From contig NZ_MVDG02000001.1 of assembly GCF_002008315.2 (NCBI RefSeq), forward strand, positions 1,612,001 through 1,676,000: a stretch of DNA of 64,000 bases, read 5' to 3'. This DNA is from Arthrobacter sp. KBS0703. GTDB taxonomy: Bacteria > Actinomycetota > Actinomycetes > Actinomycetales > Micrococcaceae. Of this stretch, positions 32,687 to 42,022 are shown piece by piece. Position numbers and translations under genes: made by a program. Below the pieces are notes generated by a model that saw nothing but the letters and a program-made list of their open reading frames with translations, was not told where the DNA came from and did not search any database. The stretch's first letter is position 1. Each line of letters begins with the position of its first letter.

Positions 32687-33766
32687 ATGAGCGAGAAGTC
32701 CAGCACCCTCGAAGAGCACAGCACCGTCGATGAACACAGCACCAAGGGATCGTATGTCACCGGTGGCGACTTCAACCGGGACACTAACTACATCGAGGAC
32801 CGCATTACCCGCGAGGGCAAGCCGGGACCGAACGGTGAGCCAGGCTGGCCCGTGGCCCCCGGCCGCTACCGGCTGGTAGCCGCACGCGCCTGCCCGTGGG
32901 CGAACCGGGCGGTGATCGTCCGACGGCTTCTGGGCCTGGAAGAGGTCATCTCGTTGGGTCAGCCCGGCCCCACCCACGATGCCCGGTCCTGGACCTTCGA
33001 CCTGGATCCGGACGGCAAGGACCCGGTGCTGGAAATCGAGCGCCTGCAGGACGCGTACTTCCGCCGGTTCCCGGACTATCCGCGAGGCATAACCGTGCCC
33101 GCCATGGTGGACATCGCCACGGGAGCGGTGGTCACGAACGACTTTCCGCGGATCACGCTGGACTTTTCCACCGAGTGGACGGAGTTCCACCGCCCCGGAG
33201 CGCCCCAGCTTTATCCGGACCACCTGCGCGAGGAGATTGACCGCGTCAACAAGCGTATCTTCACGGAGGTTAACAACGGCGTGTACCGGTGCGGTTTCGC
33301 CGGCTCGCAGGAGGCCTACGAGTCGGCCTACAGCCGCCTGTGGACGGCCATGGACTGGCTTGAGGAACGGCTCGGCACCCGGCGGTATCTCGTCGGCGAC
33401 TCGATCACCGAAGCTGACGTCCGCCTCTTCACGACGCTGGCCCGGTTCGATGCCGTCTACCACGGCCATTTCAAGTGCAACCGGAACAAACTCAGCGAGA
33501 TGCCGGTTCTGTGGGCCTATGCCAGGGATCTCTTCCAGACGCCCGGTTTCGGGGACACCACCGACTTCGTGCAGATCAAGCAGCACTACTACGTCGTCCA
33601 CGAGGACATCAATCCCACACGCGTCATCCCGGCCGGCCCGGACTTGTCCGGATGGCTGGCGCCGCACGGCCGCGAGGCCCTGGGCGGGCGCCCCTTCGGG
33701 GAGGGAACGCCTCCCGGCCCCGTCAAAGCCGGGGAGGAAGTGGCCGCGGGACACGGGGCTTCCTGA
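32687..33766 (+). CDS. Glutathionyl/mycothiolyl-hydroquinone reductase (YqjG/ECM4 family)
   Basis: The 359-residue glutathione-transferase-fold protein carries the catalytic Cys in RLVAARACPWANRAVIVRRL LGL (the CPWA motif), WTFDLDPDGKDPVL, then VPAMVDIATGAVVTNDFPRI. The C-terminal all-helical domain has LGTRRYLVGDSITEADVRLF TTL and HFKCNRNKLSEMPVLWAYAR. The enzyme reduces thiol-hydroquinone adducts, with mycothiol expected as the thiol in this phylum. Length and motifs are complete. It is preceded by the M50-like gene, probably as one transcript. Confidence 0.9.
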   Translation: MSEKSSTLEEHSTVDEHSTKGSYVTGGDFNRDTNYIEDRITREGKPGPNGEPGWPVAPGRYRLVAARACPWANRAVIVRRLLGLEEVISLGQPGPTHDARSWTFDLDPDGKDPVLEIERLQDAYFRRFPDYPRGITVPAMVDIATGAVVTNDFPRITLDFSTEWTEFHRPGAPQLYPDHLREEIDRVNKRIFTEVNNGVYRCGFAGSQEAYESAYSRLWTAMDWLEERLGTRRYLVGDSITEADVRLFTTLARFDAVYHGHFKCNRNKLSEMPVLWAYARDLFQTPGFGDTTDFVQIKQHYYVVHEDINPTRVIPAGPDLSGWLAPHGREALGGRPFGEGTPPGPVKAGEEVAAGHGAS

Positions 33767-33859
33767 ACGCAGATTACGGCTTGCCGCAGGTTCACCCGGC
33801 CCTGCCGTGAGAGTTAGTCCACTTGCCGCACACCGGCAGCGCCCCTACTGTTGGGCCGG

Positions 33860-35000
33860 ATGAGCACCTCGACGCAGAACACAACGGCCCGGGAACCGCT
33901 GCCCCGGAAACTCTGGCGGCTCTCTGCAGGAAGTGTGGCCCGCGCCCTTGCGGCGCCGCGGCTGCAGCTGGCAGCCAAGGCGGGCCTGGCCGCGGGCCTC
34001 GCGTTCATGATCGCCCCGCTCATGCCGGGCGCTGTCTCTTATACACATCTAGATGTGTATAAGAGACAGCTACTATGCTCCGCTTGGGGCGCTCGTGGCC
34101 ATGTACGAAAACGTAGCCGGCTCCATGCGGCAAGGCCTGCAAACGCTCGTGGGACTGGCGGCGGGCATAGGCCTTGCGTTCCTCCTGATCAGCTTTGGCG
34201 CCACACCGCTCACCGTGGGCATCGTGATGGCGCTCGGTGTCCTGCTCGCCGGGCTCCCCCGCCTGGGCGCGGGCCGGGACTGGATCCCGACGGCGGCACT
34301 GCTGGTCTTGCTCGTGGGCGGACGCAACCCGGACGACTTCTCGTTCGGTTACCTGCTCCAGATGGGCTTTGGCGTGGCGGTGGGCATCGTTGTCAACATG
34401 CTCGTGTTCCCGCCCCTGCACTTCAACGCAGCGGCCCTGAGCCTGGCAGAACTCCGTCTCGCGTTGGCCCGCCAACTATCAGACATGGGCGAGGCGGTGC
34501 ACGAAAAGTGGCCGCCGGAGCACCAGGAGTGGTCCCGCAGGTCGGAGGAGCTGGCCCGGTCGGCCCGGTCCGTCCGCGCCGCCGTCGAAAAAGCCGATGC
34601 CAGCAGGGAGGCCAACCCCCGCCGCCGTTTCCATCCCCGCGACCTGAACCTGGATTACCGCAGCGTCCGCGCCCTGGAGCGCGTCACGTTCCACATCCAG
34701 GATATGACCGAGGTGCTGACTGACGTGATCTGGAACGAGGACATGCCCTTCACCATTCCGCTGCCGTACAGCGAACCGCTGGCGGGCGCCCTGTCCGCAG
34801 TCAGTGAAGTGCTCCGCGCCGCGGAGGAGGACGATGCCGGCCGGCAGGCTGAGCTGCTGAGTGCTGCACACGCCGCGGTCGGCGTCCTCGAAGAGCGCAT
34901 CACCTCTGAGGACGCCGACGCGGACGGACCGAGCGCCGCGGAATCCATCCTGCTGAGCCTGCACCGGATACTGCGCGCGGCCGGAACGGACAGCCGGTAA
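33860..35000 (+). pseudogene. FUSC/aromatic acid exporter family membrane protein, interrupted by adapter
   Basis: ATG 33860 opens STSTQNTTAREPLPRKLWRL and a first membrane segment (LAAKAGLAAGLAFMIAPLMP). After the adapter at 34032-34069 the sequence resumes YYAPLGALVAMYENVAGSMR and MRQGLQTLVGLAAGIGLAFL, the FUSC motif region, then more helices (VGIVMALGVLLAGLPRLGAG, FGVAVGIVVNMLVFPPLHFN) and a long cytosolic helical tail. Members export aromatic acids or similar compounds. Deleting only the adapter does not restore frame (one base is off), so some bases are also missing. The true gene is probably intact. Confidence 0.8.
34032..34069. other. Nextera junction adapter left in assembly (copy 2)
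   Basis: The full 38 nt (19-nt mosaic end plus reverse complement) lies in the first quarter of the FUSC-type gene. Translated through, it gives the tell-tale SYTHLDVYKRQ peptide. Confidence 0.97.
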
Positions 35001-35022
35001 GCCCGCCCGGTCCGGGGCGGCA

Positions 35023-35934
35023 CTACAGCGCCGTCACCGATCCGCTGAAATGCTTCCGGCCGGACCGTGGGCTCCAGGCCACGTAGTCGGAACGCAGCCA
35101 GGCCGCGCCCTCCGTCTGCGCCGTGGAGATGTCCAACGCCACCCTCGCGGGAAGGAACACCGGCGCCTCGAAACTGACCTCCCAGCGGAAAGCCTCGCCC
35201 TTCGCCGAACCAACGTCCGCCAGCGCACGGGACGCGAGGTACATGCCGTGCGCAATTGAACGGCGAAGGCCAAGGGCCTTGGCCGAAAGCACGCTGAGGT
35301 GGATGGGATTGAAGTCTCCCGAAACGGCAGCATAGGCACGCCCCGCGTCGACGCCGAGCTGCCAGAGTGCAGTGGGATCCGGAGCCTTGAACGCCGCAGG
35401 CTGCACGGCGGCCGCCGCCTTATCGATTCCGGGCAGGAACACACCCTTTGCCAGGTACGTCGAAACACCCCGCCAGCGAACCGTTCCGTCACCGGCCGCG
35501 CGGACCTCGGCCACGATGTCCAGTTGGGTCCCGGCGCGGTGCGCGCGGAGGTTTTCGGTCCAGGCCGAAATATCCACCGGTTCGGTAAACCGCACCGGAC
35601 TGCGGTGCTCGACAGCATTGCGCAAATGGATCATTCCTAGCAGCGGCAACGGAAAGTCGTCACGGTTCATGACGCTCATGGCGACCGGGAACGCCAGCGC
35701 GTGGATGAAGCCGGCGGGCAAAACGTCGCTGGCAGTTTCACCCAGGAGGTGCTGATAGGCCGTGAGGTTCCCGACGTCGGCCAGGACTCCCCTGACCTCA
35801 TGGCTTACCAAGGGCAGGGCGGTGCTGTTGTGGGACCCTAGGAGCCGGCGCCGGGCAGCCGCGGCGGCCGCGTTCACATAGAGCTTCGAGAGGGACGGCA
35901 TTTCTCCCAGGATGACGGGCTGGGCACTGCTCAT
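35023..35934 (-). CDS. MaoC-family (hot-dog) acyl dehydratase
   Basis: From ATG 35934 the 303-residue protein ends with a MaoC dehydratase domain: YAAVSGDFNPIHLSVLSAKA LGLRRSIAHGM, where D, N, H and the later HGM form the hydratase 2 motif. The N-terminal half (SLSKLYVNAAAAAARRRLLG) is a second degenerate hot-dog part, as in fused R-hydratases. It would hydrate trans-2-enoyl-CoA. The start overlaps the FabG stop by 4 bp, so MaoC, FabG and FadA form one operon for fatty-acid degradation or synthesis. Confidence 0.88.
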   Translation of the reverse strand: MSSAQPVILGEMPSLSKLYVNAAAAAARRRLLGSHNSTALPLVSHEVRGVLADVGNLTAYQHLLGETASDVLPAGFIHALAFPVAMSVMNRDDFPLPLLGMIHLRNAVEHRSPVRFTEPVDISAWTENLRAHRAGTQLDIVAEVRAAGDGTVRWRGVSTYLAKGVFLPGIDKAAAAVQPAAFKAPDPTALWQLGVDAGRAYAAVSGDFNPIHLSVLSAKALGLRRSIAHGMYLASRALADVGSAKGEAFRWEVSFEAPVFLPARVALDISTAQTEGAAWLRSDYVAWSPRSGRKHFSGSVTAL

Positions 35935-37268
35935 GCTCCCACCATGTTTTGTCCGCACACCCGGAGCACCTCGCCGGAAATGCCGCAGGCGGCGCCGCTG
36001 GCGAGGAAAGCAATCGTCTCGGCAACGTCCTGCGGCCGGCCGCCCTGCTGCAGGGAATTCAGCCGACGGGCAATCTCTCGCGTGGCAAACGGTATGCGGG
36101 CGGTCATCTCCGTCTCGATGAAGCCGGGCGCCACGGCGTTGATCGCACCGCCGTATCCGGCCAACAAAGGTGCCGTGGCCCGGACCATGCCCATCACCCC
36201 GCCCTTGGACGCAGCATAATTCGTCTGGCCCCTGTTGCCTGCGATACCGCTGGTGGAAGCAACGGACACGATGCGCGGCGACGACCGGAAGTGCTCGGAA
36301 GCCAGGAGGGCGCCGTTGATGCGCAGTTGGGCGGCGATGTTCACGTCGATCACCGAACTCCAGCGCGAGTGGTCCATGTTGACGAGCAGTTTGTCCCGCG
36401 TAATTCCCGCGTTGTGGACCACGATGTCCAGGCGCCCGTAGCGGCCGACGGCGTGGTCGAGGATCCTGGTGCCGGCGTCATCGCGGGTGATGTCCAGTTG
36501 CAGGGCTGTCCCTCTGACGTCGTTGGCGACCTCGGCCAGGTGGTCACCCGCGGCCGGGATATCGACCGCCACCACTGTCGCGCCGTCCCGGTGGAGCGTA
36601 CGGGCAATCGCCGCGCCGATCCCGCGCGCGGCACCCGTAACGACGGCGACTTTTCCTGCGAGCGGTGTGTCGACGTCGTCGGGCAGCGTGCCGTCAGAAG
36701 TACCGATCCGCACGAACTGGCCGTCCACAAATGCGGACCGCGCGGAAAGGAAGAACCGGAGCGCGCCCAGCGCACCCGGCGCGGTTGCGCCGACCCCGTC
36801 TGCCAGAAGAACGCCGTTCCCTGTGGCACCGGCACGGAGCTCCTTGGCCAGTGAACGGAGCAGCCCGTCCACCCCCTGCCGGGCGGCTGCGGCGGCGGGG
36901 GTGCCGCCGTCAGGCACGCGGGAAACGGTGATGACGCGTCCGTTCGGAGCAAGGTCCCGCAAGGAGGGCGCAGCACTCAGCACCGGCTCCTCAAGGTCGC
37001 CGGGCGTTTCGAGGTCGTCGAGGACCAGCACGATCCCGCCGAGCTTTTCCCCGGGGACGGCGTGGCGCCGGACGTCCAGGTCCCAGGCAAGGAGGTCAGC
37101 CGCCAGGGCATCCGCTCCCGCGCTCGAACCCACAACCAGCACGGGGCCGTTGACCAGGGGTTGGCCGGGTTCGTAGCGCCGGAGCACGGCAGGCTGCGGC
37201 AGCCCGAGCTTCTTCGCAACATCCCGGCCGAGGCCCTTGCTGACCAACCGTGTGTAAGTATCTGTCAT
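35931..37268 (-). CDS. High-molecular-weight 3-oxoacyl-ACP/CoA reductase (FabG4-type)
   Basis: The 445-residue product is long for FabG because it has an N-terminal nonfunctional Rossmann domain (PVLVVGSSAGADALAADLLA, LSAAPSLRDLAPNGRVITVS), as in mycobacterial FabG4. The catalytic C-terminal SDR has GKVAVVTGAARGIGAAIART L, DIVVHNAGITRDK, RIVSVASTSGIAGNRGQTNY AASKGGVMG (Ser, Tyr, Lys triad) and INAVAPGFIETEMTARIPF. It would reduce 3-oxoacyl-CoA with NADH. It lies 9 bp after FadA and overlaps MaoC. Confidence 0.92.
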   Translation of the reverse strand: MTDTYTRLVSKGLGRDVAKKLGLPQPAVLRRYEPGQPLVNGPVLVVGSSAGADALAADLLAWDLDVRRHAVPGEKLGGIVLVLDDLETPGDLEEPVLSAAPSLRDLAPNGRVITVSRVPDGGTPAAAAARQGVDGLLRSLAKELRAGATGNGVLLADGVGATAPGALGALRFFLSARSAFVDGQFVRIGTSDGTLPDDVDTPLAGKVAVVTGAARGIGAAIARTLHRDGATVVAVDIPAAGDHLAEVANDVRGTALQLDITRDDAGTRILDHAVGRYGRLDIVVHNAGITRDKLLVNMDHSRWSSVIDVNIAAQLRINGALLASEHFRSSPRIVSVASTSGIAGNRGQTNYAASKGGVMGMVRATAPLLAGYGGAINAVAPGFIETEMTARIPFATREIARRLNSLQQGGRPQDVAETIAFLASGAACGISGEVLRVCGQNMVGA

Positions 37269-37277
37269 GAGAATCCC

Positions 37278-38645
37278 CTAGTGGGCTTCCAGCAGCGCGA
37301 CGACGCCCTGGCCGCCCGCGGCGCAGATGGAAATCAGGCCGAGGGCCGGACGCCCGTCAGCGGTGCCCTTTTCGTGCAGCATCTTGGCGAGCGACGCCAC
37401 GATGCGTCCGCCGGTGGCGGCGAACGGGTGGCCTGCCGCGAGCGACGATCCGTTGACGTTAAGCCTGGAACGGTCTACCTTCCCGAACGCTCCTTCCAGC
37501 CCCAGCCGGGTCCGACCGAATTCCTCATCTTCCCAGGCGGCCAGCGTGCTCAGCACCGTCCCGGCAAACGCCTCGTGGATCTCGAAGTAGTCGATGTCAT
37601 CCAGCGTCAGGCCGTTGCGCGCCAGCAGGCGCGGCACGGCAAAGGCGGGAGCCATGAGGAGACCGTCTTTGCCGTGGACGAAATCCACGGCGGCGGCCTC
37701 ACCGTCCAAAATCGTGGCGAGCGTGGGCAGGTCGTGCCGGTCCGCCCACTCTTCGGACGCCAGGAGCACGGTGGAAGCGCCGTCGGTCAGCGGAGTGGAA
37801 TTGCCGGCCGTCATGGTGGCTGCGGATCCAAGGCTCCGGCCGAAGACCGGCTTCAGGGACGCCAGCTTTTCCAGGCTCGTGTCGGCCCGGAGGTTGGAGT
37901 CCCTGGTGAGCCCGCGGTACGGGGTGAGGAGGTCATCGAAGAACCCCGCATCGTAGGCGGCTGCAAGGTTGCGGTGGCTGTTGTAGGCCAGCTCGTCCTG
38001 GGCCTCACGCGTGATCTTCCACTGGGCAGTGGTCAGTGCCTGGTGCTCCCCCATGGACAGGCCGGTGCGCGGCTCGCCCGTATTCGGTGCGTCCGGCGCA
38101 AGGTCCTTGGGACGCAGACGGGCGAGGATCTGCAGGCGCTGCGGCAGTGTTTTGGCCCGGCTGAGATCGAGCAGGACTTCACGGAGTCCCTCACTGACGG
38201 CGATCGGCGCATCGGATGCCGAGTCGACACCGCCGGCGATGGCGGACTCAATCTGTCCGAGCTTGATCTTGTTGGCAAGGCCCAGCACCGTTTCCAGTCC
38301 TGTGGCGCAGGCCTGCTGGAGGTCATATGCCGGCGTTTCCGCGGAAAGCGCGGAGCCCAGCACGGCCTCGCGGGTCAGGTTGAAATCCCGCGAGTGTTTC
38401 AGGACTGCGCCTGCGGCCACTTCGCCGATGCGCTCGTCCTGCAGCCCGAACCGGGCGATCAGTCCGTCCAGGGCTGCCGTGAGCATGTCCTGGTTGGACG
38501 ATTTGGTGTAGGCCCCGCCCGTGCGGGCGAACGGAATCCTGTTACCGCCCACCACCACGGCCCGGCGAACCGCGTGTCCAGATGAAGCGGCCCGCGCCAC
38601 GGCGGGCTCTTCTGATCCATTTACTGACTGTCCGTCGATGGACAT
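37278..38645 (-). CDS. fadA: Acetyl-CoA C-acyltransferase (thiolase, FadA/FadI-type)
   Basis: The 455-residue protein opens RRAVVVGGNRIPFARTGGAY and has active-site Cys in TPAYDLQQACATGLETVLG, the substrate loop, GHPFAATGGRIVASLAKML (His) and LISICAAGGQGVVALLEAH (second Cys). It cleaves 3-oxoacyl-CoA in beta-oxidation. AGGAG precedes the ATG at 38645. It is the first gene of the minus-strand operon, transcribed away from TetR through a shared regulatory region with a strong operator. Confidence 0.93.
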   Translation of the reverse strand: MSIDGQSVNGSEEPAVARAASSGHAVRRAVVVGGNRIPFARTGGAYTKSSNQDMLTAALDGLIARFGLQDERIGEVAAGAVLKHSRDFNLTREAVLGSALSAETPAYDLQQACATGLETVLGLANKIKLGQIESAIAGGVDSASDAPIAVSEGLREVLLDLSRAKTLPQRLQILARLRPKDLAPDAPNTGEPRTGLSMGEHQALTTAQWKITREAQDELAYNSHRNLAAAYDAGFFDDLLTPYRGLTRDSNLRADTSLEKLASLKPVFGRSLGSAATMTAGNSTPLTDGASTVLLASEEWADRHDLPTLATILDGEAAAVDFVHGKDGLLMAPAFAVPRLLARNGLTLDDIDYFEIHEAFAGTVLSTLAAWEDEEFGRTRLGLEGAFGKVDRSRLNVNGSSLAAGHPFAATGGRIVASLAKMLHEKGTADGRPALGLISICAAGGQGVVALLEAH

Positions 38646-38675
38646 GCGGTGTCTCCTTAGGTCCAGGCTAGTTAT

Positions 38676-38708
38676 CGATACCCAGCGTACCTGATACGCT
38701 GGGTATCG
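38676..38708. promoter_or_regulatory. TetR operator in the fadA/TetR divergent promoter region
   Basis: CGATACCCAGCGTA (38676-38689) and TACGCTGGGTATCG (38695-38708) form a perfect 14-bp inverted repeat around CCTGA. It sits between the divergent genes, and its last base is the first base of the TetR GTG. Both position and symmetry are ideal for autoregulation by the adjacent TetR protein and control of the fadA operon. Confidence 0.85.
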
Positions 38709-39394
38709 TGAATATGAGCCACACTGACGGAGACTCCCTGTCCGGACCCGCGGCCGTGGACGGCCGCGCCTCCAGGTGGCAGTCCCACCGGGAGGAGCGC
38801 AGGCGCGAACTCATCAAGTCTGCCCGGCGCGCCGTTCACGCCCTGGGCAGCGATGCCTCCATGGAGGACATCGCCACGGCAGCCGGCACGTCAAAGTCGG
38901 TGTTCTACCGGTATTTCGGTGACAAGGCGGGGCTGCAGCAGGCCGTGGGCGAAGTGGTGCTTTCCCAGATGCAGCGCCGCATCCGGGAAGCTGCGCAGAG
39001 TGCCCAGACCCCGCGCGAAGGCCTGTTTGCGATGGTCTCCGCGTACCTCCAAATGGCCGAGACGAGCCCCAACGTCTATACCTTCGTGACCCGCTATTCA
39101 GCGGGAGATACCGACGGCGGCCACACCGCCATTGCCACGGCCGGCGCGCTGGGGCATTTCTTCGACTCCATCGCGGACATGATCGCCCGGCCCATGCGCG
39201 CGCATCTCGGCGAAGGCAAGGAAGCCGTGATCGGCTACTGGCCGAACGCGGCGATCGGACTGGTCCGCAACGCAGGCGAGCAGTGGCTCGCCAGCCCGGA
39301 CTCCCCTGCGAAACCGGACCAGGAGACGATGGCCCGCCAGATCACCGCCTGGCTCTGCGTTGGCATCGCACCCGAACTTACCGACGTTCAGTAA
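38708..39394 (+). CDS. TetR family transcriptional regulator
   Basis: The 228-residue regulator has HTH RRELIKSARRAVHALGSDAS, MEDIATAAGTSKSVFYRYFG DKAGLQQAVG (recognition helix SKSVFYRYFG). The C-terminal ligand domain is LLRNAGEQWL-like helical text (IGLVRNAGEQWLASPDSPAK). GTG 38708 overlaps the operator; a second Met at 38714 is also a good start. It probably represses its own gene and the fadA-fabG4-maoC operon, with acyl-CoA as the likely inducer. The acyl-CoA dehydrogenase follows on the same strand. Confidence 0.88.
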   Translation: MNMSHTDGDSLSGPAAVDGRASRWQSHREERRRELIKSARRAVHALGSDASMEDIATAAGTSKSVFYRYFGDKAGLQQAVGEVVLSQMQRRIREAAQSAQTPREGLFAMVSAYLQMAETSPNVYTFVTRYSAGDTDGGHTAIATAGALGHFFDSIADMIARPMRAHLGEGKEAVIGYWPNAAIGLVRNAGEQWLASPDSPAKPDQETMARQITAWLCVGIAPELTDVQ

Positions 39395-39429
39395 CCCTCA
39401 AATTGTCAAAAACCAACGAAGGAAACGAC

Positions 39430-41469
39430 ATGACTGAAGTAGCGGACCGCCCCACGGGCGCATTCTCCCGTCCGGCTCCGGCAGGACAGCCCGCCGTCGA
39501 CGTCGCCGTGCTCGGCGAGCAGCTGCTGGGCAAATGGGCGCACGTCCGGCGCCAAGCCCGCGAGTTGGCAGCGCGCCCGGAACTGCACAAGACCGAGGGC
39601 CTCACCCATACCGAGCACCGCAAGCGCACGTTCGGCCAGCTTCGCTACCTCGTGGAAAACGACGCCGTCCATCGCGCCTTCCCGGCCGCCCTCGGCGGAT
39701 CAGACGACCACGGCGGAAATATTGCGGGCTTCGAGGAGCTGGTCACTGCCGACCCGTCCCTGCAGATCAAGGCCGGCGTGCAGTGGGGCCTCTTCGGCTC
39801 GGCCGTGATGCACCTGGGCACAGAGGAGCACCACCGCAAGTGGCTGCCGGGCATCATGAACCTGGACATCCCGGGCTGCTTCGCCATGACGGAGACGGGC
39901 CATGGGTCGGACGTCGCGAGCATCGCCACGACTGCCACGTACGACGCCGGCACGCAGGAGTTCGTTATCAACACGCCTTTCCGTGCGGCCTGGAAGGACT
40001 ACATCGGCAACGCCGCCATAGACGGTCTGGGCGCTGTTGTGTTCGCCCAGCTGGTCACGCACGGCGTGGACCACGGCGTCCATGCGTTCTACGTAGACCT
40101 CCGCGATCCGGATTCCAAGGAATTCCTGCCCGGCATCGGCGGCGAGGACGACGGAGTCAAGGGGGGCCTCAACGGCATCGACAACGGCCGCCTGCACTTC
40201 AGCAACATCCGGATCCCACGCACCAACCTGCTCAACCGCTACGGTGATGTGGACCCGGACGGCAACTACAGCTCCCCGATCGCCAGCCCTGGCCGGCGCT
40301 TCTTCACCATGCTGGGAACATTGGTGCAGGGCCGGGTCAGCCTGGACGGCGCTGCCGTGGCCGCTTCCAAGCTCGCACTCAAGACCGCTATCACCTACGC
40401 CACCGAGCGGCGTCAGTTCAATGCCTCCTCCGCCACCGAAGAAGAGGTCCTGCTCGACTACCAGCGGCACCAACGGCGGCTCTTCACCCGCCTGGCAACC
40501 ACCTACGCTGCCGCGTTCGCCCACGAACAGCTGCTGCACAAGTTCGATGACGTCTTCTCCGGCGCGAACGACACTGATGAGGACCGGCAGGACCTGGAGA
40601 CCCTGGCCGCGGCCCTTAAACCGCTCAGCACCTGGCACGCCCTCGATACCCTGCAGGAATGCCGGGAGGCGTGCGGCGGCGCCGGCTTCCTGATCGAAAA
40701 CCGCTTCGCGTCGCTCCGCGCCGACCTCGACGTCTACGTCACGTTCGAGGGAGACAACACCGTGCTTCTGCAGTTGGTGGCCAAGCGGCTGCTGGCGGAC
40801 TATGCCAAGGAATTCCGCAGCGTCAACTTCGGCGTCCTGGCCCGGTACGTGGTCAACCAGGCGGCAGGGAACGCCGTCCACCGGACCGGGCTCCGCGGAG
40901 TCGCGCAGTTCGTGGCGGACACTGGCCTGCCCCAGAAGGCCGCCATCGCGCTGCGGGAAGAGGAGAGCCAGCGCGCACTGCTGACCGACCGCGTCCAGAC
41001 CATGGTTGCGGACGCCGGCAGCGCTCTGAGGGGCGCCAACAAGCTCCCGCAGAGCGAGGCTGCCGCCTTGTTCAACCGGCATCAGGACGAGCTGATCGAC
41101 GCGGCGCAGGCCCACGCCGAGCTGCTGCAGTGGGAAGCCTTCACAGATGCCCTCGCACAGGCCAACGATCCGGGAACGAGGACTGTGCTCACCTGGCTCA
41201 GGGATCTGTTCGGGCTGTCCCTGATCGAGCAGAACCTGTCCTGGTACCTTATGAACGGCAGGCTCTCCATGCAGCGCGGGCGCACCGTGGGCGAGTACAT
41301 CAACCGGCTGCTGACCAAGATCCGCCCGCATGCGCTGGATCTGGTGGACGCTTTCGGTTATGGCCCGGAGCACCTGCGTGCCGCGATCGCCACTGGCGCG
41401 GAAAAGGTGCGCCAGGATGAGGCCCGCGACTACTACCGCGCGCGGCGTGCAAGCGGACAGGGACGGTAG
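39430..41469 (+). CDS. Acyl-CoA dehydrogenase/oxidase family protein
   Basis: The 679-residue protein is larger than usual dehydrogenases and resembles acyl-CoA oxidases: IPGCFAMTETGHGSDVASIA (FAD-substrate loop), GGLNGIDNGRLHFSNIRIPR TNLLNRYG, then DTLQECREACGGAGFLIENR (base region) and YVTFEGDNTVLLQLVAKRLL (FEGDN signature). ATG 39430 follows GAAGGAAACGAC. It would oxidise acyl-CoA to enoyl-CoA, the first step of beta-oxidation. It is 35 bp after TetR, probably co-transcribed with it, completing the set with the divergent thiolase, reductase and hydratase. Confidence 0.92.
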   Translation: MTEVADRPTGAFSRPAPAGQPAVDVAVLGEQLLGKWAHVRRQARELAARPELHKTEGLTHTEHRKRTFGQLRYLVENDAVHRAFPAALGGSDDHGGNIAGFEELVTADPSLQIKAGVQWGLFGSAVMHLGTEEHHRKWLPGIMNLDIPGCFAMTETGHGSDVASIATTATYDAGTQEFVINTPFRAAWKDYIGNAAIDGLGAVVFAQLVTHGVDHGVHAFYVDLRDPDSKEFLPGIGGEDDGVKGGLNGIDNGRLHFSNIRIPRTNLLNRYGDVDPDGNYSSPIASPGRRFFTMLGTLVQGRVSLDGAAVAASKLALKTAITYATERRQFNASSATEEEVLLDYQRHQRRLFTRLATTYAAAFAHEQLLHKFDDVFSGANDTDEDRQDLETLAAALKPLSTWHALDTLQECREACGGAGFLIENRFASLRADLDVYVTFEGDNTVLLQLVAKRLLADYAKEFRSVNFGVLARYVVNQAAGNAVHRTGLRGVAQFVADTGLPQKAAIALREEESQRALLTDRVQTMVADAGSALRGANKLPQSEAAALFNRHQDELIDAAQAHAELLQWEAFTDALAQANDPGTRTVLTWLRDLFGLSLIEQNLSWYLMNGRLSMQRGRTVGEYINRLLTKIRPHALDLVDAFGYGPEHLRAAIATGAEKVRQDEARDYYRARRASGQGR

Positions 41470-41639
41470 CTGAACTCCTAGTTCTTGAGGCGGGCCCCTG
41501 CGCGGCGGCCACGGAGGCCATGCCGTCCGTGGCCCACGCGGTGCGGACGCTGCAGTCTATGCTTTGGCAACGCAGCGTGACGTCCTGTGGCAGGCAGGGC
41601 CGGCGCAGTCCTATTGGAAGGTTGGTGGACGGGCATGTT

Positions 41640-41970
41640 AGCTAGCCGGCCATCGTCCGCCGCCGGGCCCGATGGTTCGCGGTGACGGGCCAGCTTCACG
41701 ACCGCTTCCACCGATTTGGTCCCCCTGGGCCCCGGAACCATCACTTTGCAGTTCAGGTCTCTGGGTTTGAGAATTAAGGAGTGGCCTCAGCAGGACCGGA
41801 TTGTTGTGCCCGTAGTTCAGAGCCCGGCCCCCGTTGAAAAAGTCCAGACACTCCCTGCCCTCGTCGCTGTAGAGGGTGCTGCAGGCGAACACGACTTCCC
41901 AGCCGCGGCAATAGGATAGAACTTCGGATTCTGACGGCTTCTCACGGCTTGTTTTCAGGATAGAGGTGAA
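41640..41970 (-). pseudogene. Diaminobutyrate aminotransferase (EctB-like) remnant
   Basis: The minus strand reads SESEVLSYCRGWEVVFACST LYSDEGRECLDFFNGGRALN YGHNNPVLLRPLL, the start of an EctB-like class III aminotransferase, then in another frame KVMVPGPRGTKSVEAVVKLA R, the next conserved block. The intervening loop and everything after are missing or scrambled, and no start codon is left. Intact enzymes make 2,4-diaminobutyrate for ectoine or siderophores. With the phosphopantetheinyl transferase beside it, a lost siderophore locus is possible. Confidence 0.55.
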
Positions 41971-41981
41971 TCTCAGGACGT

Positions 41982-42009
41982 CCGACGGCGGCTTCCTCGC
42001 CGCCGTCGG
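41982..42009 (-). terminator. GC hairpin downstream of the phosphopantetheinyl transferase gene
   Basis: CCGACGGCGGC pairs with GCCGCCGTCGG around TTCCTC, 14 bp after the stop at 42023 on the minus strand. There is no T run, so termination would be weak or Rho-aided. Confidence 0.5.
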
Positions 42010-42022
42010 CCCTGGGACCGCC

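Noticed and set aside
39700..41373. 557-residue minus-strand ORF
   Set aside because: Shadow of the acyl-CoA dehydrogenase/oxidase gene in GC-rich DNA; no domain in the translation.
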